NCBI GenBank assembly: GCA_900660155.1
Contig: CABFPE010000500.1
Coordinates: 82,099-133,351, forward strand
From: Hofstenia miamia
Taxonomy: Eukaryota; Xenacoelomorpha; Acoela; Hofsteniidae
Direction: 5' to 3'
DNA: 51,253 nt
Every line of letters starts with the position of its first letter. The first letter of the stretch is position 1. The position numbers were made by a program, and so were the translations under genes. Below are positions 45,349-51,253 of the stretch, one piece after another. Below the pieces are notes generated by a model. It worked only from the letters and a program-made list of their open reading frames with translations. It had not been told where the DNA came from and ran no database searches.

Positions 45349-45914
45349 TTGTCGCATAAGTTCGTTCGTTTTAATATATTTCTTTTTATATTAAATGTCT
45401 TGTGTCTTTTTTGATGGAAGAATTTTTCTATGACACTTTTATTCTTATTAATGTGTTTTTTCACCTAAACGGTTTTCCTCCCATTTTAGATGGAATGTCA
45501 AGTGGAAAAAAAACTTCATTTCCGACATCTTCTATTTCAATTTAATCAACAAAAATGTGCAGCTGATGCAGCCAGGCAGATCTGCGAGGTTTATGGAGAG
45601 GAAGTTATAACTGTAAGAACTGCACAAAAATGGTTCAGTAAGTTCCGTGATGGGAACTTCAATCTGGAAGATGCATTTCGTTCAGGAAGACCATCAGATT
45701 TTGATGAAGAGACCTTAAATCAACTGATTCACGAGGATCCTCGTCTATCCACAAGAGAGCTTGAACAAAAAATAGGATATGATCACGCAACTGTTGCTAG
45801 ACATTTACACCAGATGGTGAAGGTACAGAAGCTTGGTGCATGGGTTCCTCATGTCCTTAAAGACAGTCACAAAAGTCAAAGAATAAAAACGAACGAACTT
45901 ATGCGACAACCCAA
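45349..45914 (+). mobile_element. Mariner MITE encoding only the DNA-binding domain
   Basis: The left repeat starts 5 bp in, right after the N. The right repeat is the complement CGAACTTATGCGACAACCCAA ending at 45914, followed by TA. The open frame 45490-45927 carries both mariner helix-turn-helix subdomains: QICEVYGEEVITVRTAQKWF then SGRPSDFDEETLNQLIHEDP then LSTRELEQKIGYDHATVARH. It ends at GAWVPHVLKDSHKSQR, where the catalytic domain should start, then reads into the terminal repeat and stops. There are no DDE residues. The encoded peptide could still bind mariner ends. Confidence 0.88.
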
Positions 45915-45927
45915 TACTTTCTTTTAA

Positions 45928-46682
45928 ACAACTAGTTTTGCTATATATTGAGAGTAGAAAATCACCTGACGACCTAAAATTGGAACTTTTGTGATTTCCA
46001 AAGGCACGTGCCGTTTTCTCCTTATGCTTCAGAAAACTTTCAACAATGACCTTTGTTTTTTCATTATAAGGTTTTCCTATAATATACTTTCTTACATCAA
46101 AAGGCAAATGTTTTAACCTTTTGCAGTTCTCAACTTAAAAAAATCATGGTTGGAGTCATGCAGTAAATTGTTCACAAATCGCCGGAAACATGTGCGAGTC
46201 ATAAAAATCTAAATTTAAATTTCGTACTTTTTGGCAAAGAATGGTTGTTAGATAAATGATGTCTAATTTTTTAATATCAGTCTTATGACAAATGATGCAT
46301 TCTTGTCACAATGGTTGTTTTTTTACATTCTTCAAAATTGGATGTGAAATTTAAACGGGTTTAGTTATTACGTCTTTTTGGCTTATTAGACTTTTTTGAG
46401 GTCGTCTCTGTCTTAGTAACTTCATTTTTTCAATAAATTGTGTTTTGCTGACTAAAAATTATTATAAATTGTTAGTTATTTATACCTTCCTTTTTTGTTC
46501 TTTTAATTCTAATTCCTGATCCATTTGTGTCAGCAGCATTTCTAATTTAAAAGTACGAAGCATATAAATTGTCATTTTAATTTTTTACAATTGCTATAAG
46601 TCAACTATTTTAATAAATCTGAATTTGTAGAGGGTTCACAACTTTAGTTTTTATTTATGTTTAATATGTATATTGTTTTAGA
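45928..46682. other. NAXD upstream region
   Basis: No gene is recognised. The minus-strand frame 46107-45805 overlaps the mariner end and matches nothing I know. The interval ends with TGTATATTGTTTTAG, an acceptor 1 nt before the NAXD ATG. Confidence 0.5.
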
Positions 46683-46755
46683 ATGTCCGAACGGTCAATT
46701 ATTGCATTAATAAGAAAAGCTATTCCCTTGCTTGCTAGCAGTTCGCGTTACAAAG
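46683..46755 (+). CDS. NAXD: ATP-dependent NAD(P)H-hydrate dehydratase, exon 1
   Basis: 73 nt encode MSERSIIALIRKAIPLLASS then SRYK plus the first base of a Gly codon. The donor is AAAG/GTTAGT. The short helical N-terminus matches the lead-in of NAXD before the KGQ(D/N)GRIG motif. Splicing to 47864 rebuilds YKGQNGRIG, as in human KGQDGRIG. No mitochondrial presequence is evident with this start. A TTGTTTTAG acceptor ends 1 nt before the ATG. Confidence 0.88.
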
Positions 46756-47863
46756 GTTAGTTTGGAAATGTTAATCTCGCTACATATCATTTCAATCGTT
46801 GTTTACATATATTCTATTATTTTTAATTATTCATTGTTGTTCTTAAATGTCGTTTGACTAAGCCATTAATAATATAATTCTGAATATTATCTAGTCCTCG
46901 GAATCCAATGTTGTGCAAATATTTTGTATCTATTTATGTAGATATACATATCTATTCTCTGCTATATTCTCGACTTTGTTTACATACCCTATAATTGTTC
47001 ATATTCTCGTCATTCCTCCGGGTGTAGTCGCATCCACTATAGATAAAAAATTTAATTGGAAATTTTCTATAGTCTTAGTCCCACTCGCTGGATGAACCTT
47101 TTGTGTATGATTGTATGCTCTCTTCCAATCAAATGGAAAATCGAAATCCTATATCTGGATATTGTTTAATATGCTATTTCAAGTATAACAAAACACAAGT
47201 AAGCTTGCTTGATGTAAACATTTTCATAAAGAAACCCTAGTTTTATAATGTAATGTAAAGTCAAATTGAAAATTTATTCCAAAGACTAAAAAATATACAA
47301 AATACAATTGAAGCTATTTTAAACAACTTTTCTATTTTTCAATTTTATGATCAACATTTTTGCAAAACTTATAATAAATTTTCATTTATGCCTACATAAT
47401 GTTTTATTTGCAAACATGAATGTATTAATCTTTTATTACTTAAGGAATTATATAGTGTAGTCCTTAAAATACGCTTTTACGAATTGTTCATTTTTGGATC
47501 ACCAACTATGTCTCTAATAACTTGAACTCTTTATTCTCTCTTAGGAAAAGGAACAACATACAAACCAAAGCGTTGCATTAAATTTAAAAAATATTCGATG
47601 TGCCATGTAAATTTAAGTCTCTAATTTGTTTAGATTTTTTATTAAACAATATCTTATGCAATGTAGATATCAAACATTAGATAATCTATTATCTCAATAT
47701 TTTTAAATTTCCAATGCGAATTTGCTGCAAATGATTGCAAGTTTAATTATAAATTTCAACATATGTCTAGTTTACCCTACGAAGTATTTATCTAAATAGA
47801 ATTGGTACTAAAGTTTTTATTTATTTTATTTTTTGTTTAAATTTTTGTTACTGACGTTAATAG

Positions 47864-48003
47864 GACAAAACGGTAGGATTGGAGTAGTTGGTGGATCTCG
47901 AGATTACACTGGCGCTCCCTTTTACGCTGGGATGGCCGCTCTGCGTACAGGGGCTGATCTCGTTCACATATTTTGTCACACAGATGCTAGCATCCCGATT
48001 AAG
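47864..48003 (+). CDS. NAXD: ATP-dependent NAD(P)H-hydrate dehydratase, exon 2
   Basis: The acceptor is GACGTTAATAG and the donor ATTAAG/GTATTT. It encodes NGRIGVVGGSRDYTGAPFYA, then GMAALRTGADLVHIF, the ribokinase-like core of the YjeF C-terminal family (human [20 protein letters not shown]). The enzyme uses ATP to dehydrate the damaged cofactors NADHX and NADPHX back to NADH and NADPH, a metabolite-repair role. The exon enters in phase 1 and leaves in phase 0. Intron 1 is 1108 bp. Confidence 0.95.
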
Positions 48004-48581
48004 GTATTTTCACACCTACTGTTAGTAGCTTTATTTACAGTACATTCATTATTTATAAAAATTTTGCAACACTATCCGATTAATAAATTCTTGTTAATTG
48101 TCACACATTACACGAATTCGCTAAATTACATAAATGTTCGTCTAAATCATTATTGTAAAGAAATAAAGCAATTTATTAATATACAAATTCTTTCTTGACT
48201 AAGATTTTGTCGTTGCCACATAACTACTTGTAGGATTTACTTTTAATACGTTTCGCTGTATATATAACTAGATTTAGTTCTAATTTTATACATTTTTTCT
48301 TTCAGTTGTTACTCTATTTTTCGTATTTTAGAGCAATTAATCTAAGTTTTTATTCCAAAATTTAATTTAATAGGTCACATTTTATTCTCCTGAATAAAAT
48401 CAAGACGCTTTAACAATAGGTAAATGGCTGGTATGTAAAGCAATATATGTAATATTTCAGTTTGTTGCAAATTATATTGTGTATAATCTCCAACTATTTT
48501 TATAGATTGTTCTTAGAGATATCGCGTTTTTTTTCTAATGTGACGATATAACCGAATTATATTTTGTGCAAATAATTGCAG

Positions 48582-48744
48582 TCTTATAGTGGAGAACTAA
48601 TTGTGGCGTCTGGTATTGAAAATGGAATTGATAGGGAATTTTGTGATTTACACAAGAACCTTCATTGCCTCGTCATTGGCTGTGGTCTTGGTCGTTCAAC
48701 ATGGGCGAAAGAAGCTGTTACTAATTGTATAACTTCGTTTAAAA
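48582..48744 (+). CDS. NAXD: ATP-dependent NAD(P)H-hydrate dehydratase, exon 3 (gene continues)
   Basis: The acceptor is AATAATTGCAG and the donor AAAA/GTATGT. It encodes SYSGELIVASGIENGIDREF, then LHCLVIGCGLGRS, matching human AYSPELIVHP ... LVVGPGLGRDD. The exon leaves in phase 1. The remaining part, with the IDADGL catalytic region and the ATP-binding loop, was not found in 48745-51253. The next exon is probably beyond the window, with the transposon at 50.1 kb then sitting in the intron. Confidence 0.94.
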
Positions 48745-50111
48745 GTATGTTTTATTTTCGTTCTATTTATCATTTGTTTAAATTTTTCATTATTGAATTG
48801 CAAAACCGACAATAATTTAGTTTTGTTTACACCGTCCACATTACCATTATTACGTCATTCATTTTTGTAATTCAGCAATACGATTCCATAGTAGATAATT
48901 TGTATAAAAAAATTGCTCTGTTGCTCATTCCAATTTCTTCTTGAAATGTACTTTTATATTTTAATATGCTAAATTTCTTAAACCAATACAAATGCAAAAT
49001 CGCAGTACATTTGCTTAGATTTGTTAATATTCTTTGAGCACATGATCACAAAAGACACTCATCTAAGCTAATGACATTAGTATTATACAATGGTGAAGAG
49101 TGAAAATACAAAGCAGAATTTACATTAAAGTATCTTATTTGGCTTGTGGAAACTAAAATTCAATCATATATATTTGTCCTGGGAAGGCTTCGACTAACTT
49201 AATTTAGTGGCTTGCATTTCTCAAGTTTCCAATACATAAATATTTGTATAACAGAACAGACTAGAGTCAGTAAACCATACGATGTTAGGTGATATAATGA
49301 ACTCGTGTTATCAATCATTTGCTGGTTAATATGCTTCAATAATGCGCATAAAACCCTTAACTTTGATGCAATTAAAATATTTTTATTTATTTGATTTGTC
49401 GGGAATTGATATCGATCCCTTTGAATGGATAGGCCTTTAAATCTTTTCATAATTATCAAGACTTTGCACTTATTTTAATACTCTAGTTTGAGCTATTCTG
49501 CAAATATTTCACAATCTGGTCTGAAAATGAATAATGTTAGGCATAGTAAGCGCGATGACGACTAAGACAGAATAATAAAATTGTTATTTGGTTATTTTAA
49601 TAATTCGAATCCGGTCCCCACTTTGGTGAAGGAGCCTTAGGTAAGTGCAAGATGACTAGAGTTGCTAATAGTTTTCTAGTGATCTCAACAATGCATATAA
49701 CTTATCTCATGATATTTAAATCTGTTTCTAATGTTCCGTCTCTTTGCTTTCTGAATTTGTCAATTTCTTACTTACCTGGGTAGAATATAATTTTAATTCG
49801 GCAATTTGTTTACGTTTGACACAATTGACCCGCTGTGAGGAAATGCAAAGTTCAGGAGTCTTCTTGGTATTGAATAAGCTCTAATCTGAGTAGGCGATAG
49901 TTTAGCCACATATGCAAAAACGTGTAAGCTAAACCGTCAAAAATTATGATTCTATCCATATTTATTTTTACAAAATTTGCTATTGTGTTCTTAAGCGGAA
50001 GAATATCTCATATATTTAAAAAATATCAGATGGAAATTAAAATATCTGAAATTTTTCGTTATTACAATTATCTGAAGTGTTCACCACCCATTGACTCGTA
50101 TATTACATATA
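48745..50111. other. Presumed NAXD intron, no exon recognised
   Basis: AT-rich sequence. One acceptor-like TTTTTGTAATTCAG near 48875 is followed by a stop in the required phase and was not accepted as an exon. Confidence 0.45.
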
Positions 50112-51253
50112 CAGGGTGCGTGAAAAGTAGCATACAAACTTTATTTTATAATTTTATTTGGGTACATGAAATAAAAATTTTATTACCATGATTTTTGCAT
50201 AGGATATACTGGGAGATTTCATTACTATAATAAACAATACCATGTACATATTGTACTTATATAAGTCAGTCGTCATAAGAAAAATTACATATTTAGGTCA
50301 ATACAGGGCTAATTTTTCCAAAAATGAAATTGAAAGAGAACATTTATATTCCACATTTATTTATTAGATTCTCGTTTAGATCAGGTTCAAGACGTTAAGG
50401 AATGTTCAAAATGTCCACCACGATTCTGGAGACACATATCCAAGCGTTTCACGAAGTTGCACATCACGGTATCAAACATTTGAAGAGGAATATCACGAAT
50501 AGCTCTCTTGATCCGTTCTTCCAATTCAAGAAGTGTATGAGGTTGAGGATGGTAAACATTTGCCTTGAGGTATCCCCAAAACCAAAAGTCGCAAGCATTC
50601 AAATCAGGACTGTGTGAAGACCACTCGGTATCAAAGCGTAAGCTGATCACACGATCGGATCCGAAATGATGCCTCAGTAAGTCACGTGTCCGGTTTGACG
50701 TATGGGGCGTAGCACCATCTTGTTGGAATATTGTTGAACTATACACGCGCTTGGCTTTCAGCTGGGGAACAACATGATTCTCTATCATCTCACAATATCT
50801 CTCGCTGTTGATGGAAACAGTGCTACCGCTTTCATCTTGGAAGAAAAATGGAGCGAGAATGAACCTTTGACTGAATCCAACCCATACAGTCAACTTAGGC
50901 GAGTGGAGAGGCATCTCAGTCATCTGATCTGGATTTTCGGAAGCCAATATCCTTGTGTTCCATGTGTTGACTGTGCCAGACAGCTGAAAGTGAGCTTCAT
51001 CGGTCATGAGGATCTTTGGCAGCATTATTTCGATCGCAAATTCCGTTACATCACTTACTGCGTTGATATCTTCAGTTGATGTTCTGGAAATCACTTACTG
51101 CGTTGATATCTTCAGTTGATGTTCTGGAAAGACCACTTCGAGGGAGGTCTGCAACAGACCCCGTAGAACAAAATCGGTCTATCAGATTTTGAACTGTGTG
51201 CCATGATGTTTACCGCATAATAGAGTGAACTGCAAGTGAACAGTGTTTACCGC
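50112..51253 (-). mobile_element. Tc1/mariner-superfamily transposon with DDxD transposase, runs off window
   Basis: A TA at 50110-50111 precedes the terminal sequence CAGGGTGCGTGAAAAGTAGC. The minus-strand frame 51094-50387 (235 codons) carries LMTDEAHFQLSG (first Asp), QQDGATPHTSNR (second Asp) and HSPDLNACDFWFWGYLK (third Asp). Forty-two residues lie between the second and third Asp, close to the DD41D group. Upstream, 51130-51253 reads TGSVADLPRSG, the linker between the helix-turn-helix and catalytic domains, but a 40-bp tandem duplication breaks the frame. The other end is outside the window. Confidence 0.88.
51050..51129 (-). repeat. 40-bp tandem duplication inside the transposase
   Basis: Bases 51050-51089 are repeated exactly at 51090-51129. 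Forty is not a multiple of three, so the transposase frame is disrupted between the DNA-binding and catalytic domains. Confidence 0.93.

Noticed and set aside
45805-46107. Minus-strand open frame near the mariner right end
   Set aside because: It crosses the mariner terminal repeat and matches nothing recognisable.
48876-48905. Fourth NAXD exon after a CAG acceptor
   Set aside because: In the phase required by exon 3 a stop appears within eight codons, and the alternative frame lacks the IDADGL motif.
50774-51079. Plus-strand open frame of 101 codons
   Set aside because: Antisense to the DDxD transposase.
1-51253. LTR retroelements, Polintons or other capsid- or envelope-bearing elements
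   Set aside because: No long terminal repeats, integrase, protease, capsid or packaging motifs were recognised. All reverse transcriptases seen look like LINE or Penelope types.
1-51253. tRNA, rRNA or spliced-leader RNA genes
   Set aside because: No tRNA box A/B pair with cloverleaf, rRNA segment or leader with GT donor and Sm site was noticed by eye; a covariance-model search would be needed to exclude them.

Overview
This is AT-rich genomic DNA from an invertebrate animal. It has spliced nuclear genes, long AT microsatellites, and many transposable elements of several classes. Six host genes can be recognised. On the minus strand, in transcription order, are NSUN3 (19221 to 14177, at least four exons), MRPS11 (13601 to 11846, two exons) and PHF5A (9964 to 9632, one exon). 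On the plus strand are an 11-finger C2H2 protein (25507-27171), a single-pass SPFH/band-7 membrane protein (32200-33111) and the first three recognisable exons of NAXD (46683-48744). Exons were assigned from protein similarity that keeps the reading frame across GT/AG junctions.

The main observation is that every one of the six genes has a pyrimidine-rich 3' splice acceptor just upstream of its ATG. The distances are 0 nt (PHF5A), 1 nt (SPFH), 1 nt (NAXD), 3 nt (zinc finger), 23 nt (NSUN3) and 31 nt (MRPS11). This suggests spliced-leader trans-splicing or, less economically, a 5'UTR intron in each gene. Animal groups known to trans-splice include hydrozoan cnidarians, tunicates and flatworms. 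The species cannot be fixed from this window. NSUN3 and MRPS11 both serve mitochondrial translation and sit head-to-tail about 0.5 kb apart, so an operon-like unit is possible.

Layout. 1-1.25 kb: dispersed repeat and a minus-strand LINE. 2.8-6 kb: a Tc1 element beside a decayed hAT transposase. 6.3-8.1 kb: direct repeats and a Penelope-like reverse transcriptase. 8409-9402: a nearly perfect array of 14 x 71 bp. 9.6-19.2 kb: the minus-strand gene cluster. 19.2-24.2 kb: a 5'-truncated CR1/Jockey-type LINE with an 841-codon open frame, between two inverted copies of a ~300-bp repeat. 25.5-27.2 kb: the zinc-finger gene. 28.4-31.8 kb: MITEs, a hAT remnant and a LINE fragment. 32.2-33.1 kb: the SPFH gene. 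33.8-40.4 kb: retroelement pieces (LINE, PHD plus reverse transcriptase, Penelope GIY-YIG, a nuclease-like tail). 40.5-43.7 kb: a duplicated segment with a hAT MITE and its empty site, and a TTAA-flanked MITE. 45-46 kb: mariner copies reduced to the DNA-binding domain. 46.7-48.7 kb: NAXD. 50.1 kb to the end: another Tc1/mariner-superfamily transposon running off the window.

Five single N bases are present. Three of them (22148, 38869, 45348) separate near-identical direct copies, so they look like unmerged contig overlaps and affect any copy-number statement there. No LTR retroelement, capsid or envelope gene, tRNA, rRNA or CRISPR array was recognised.
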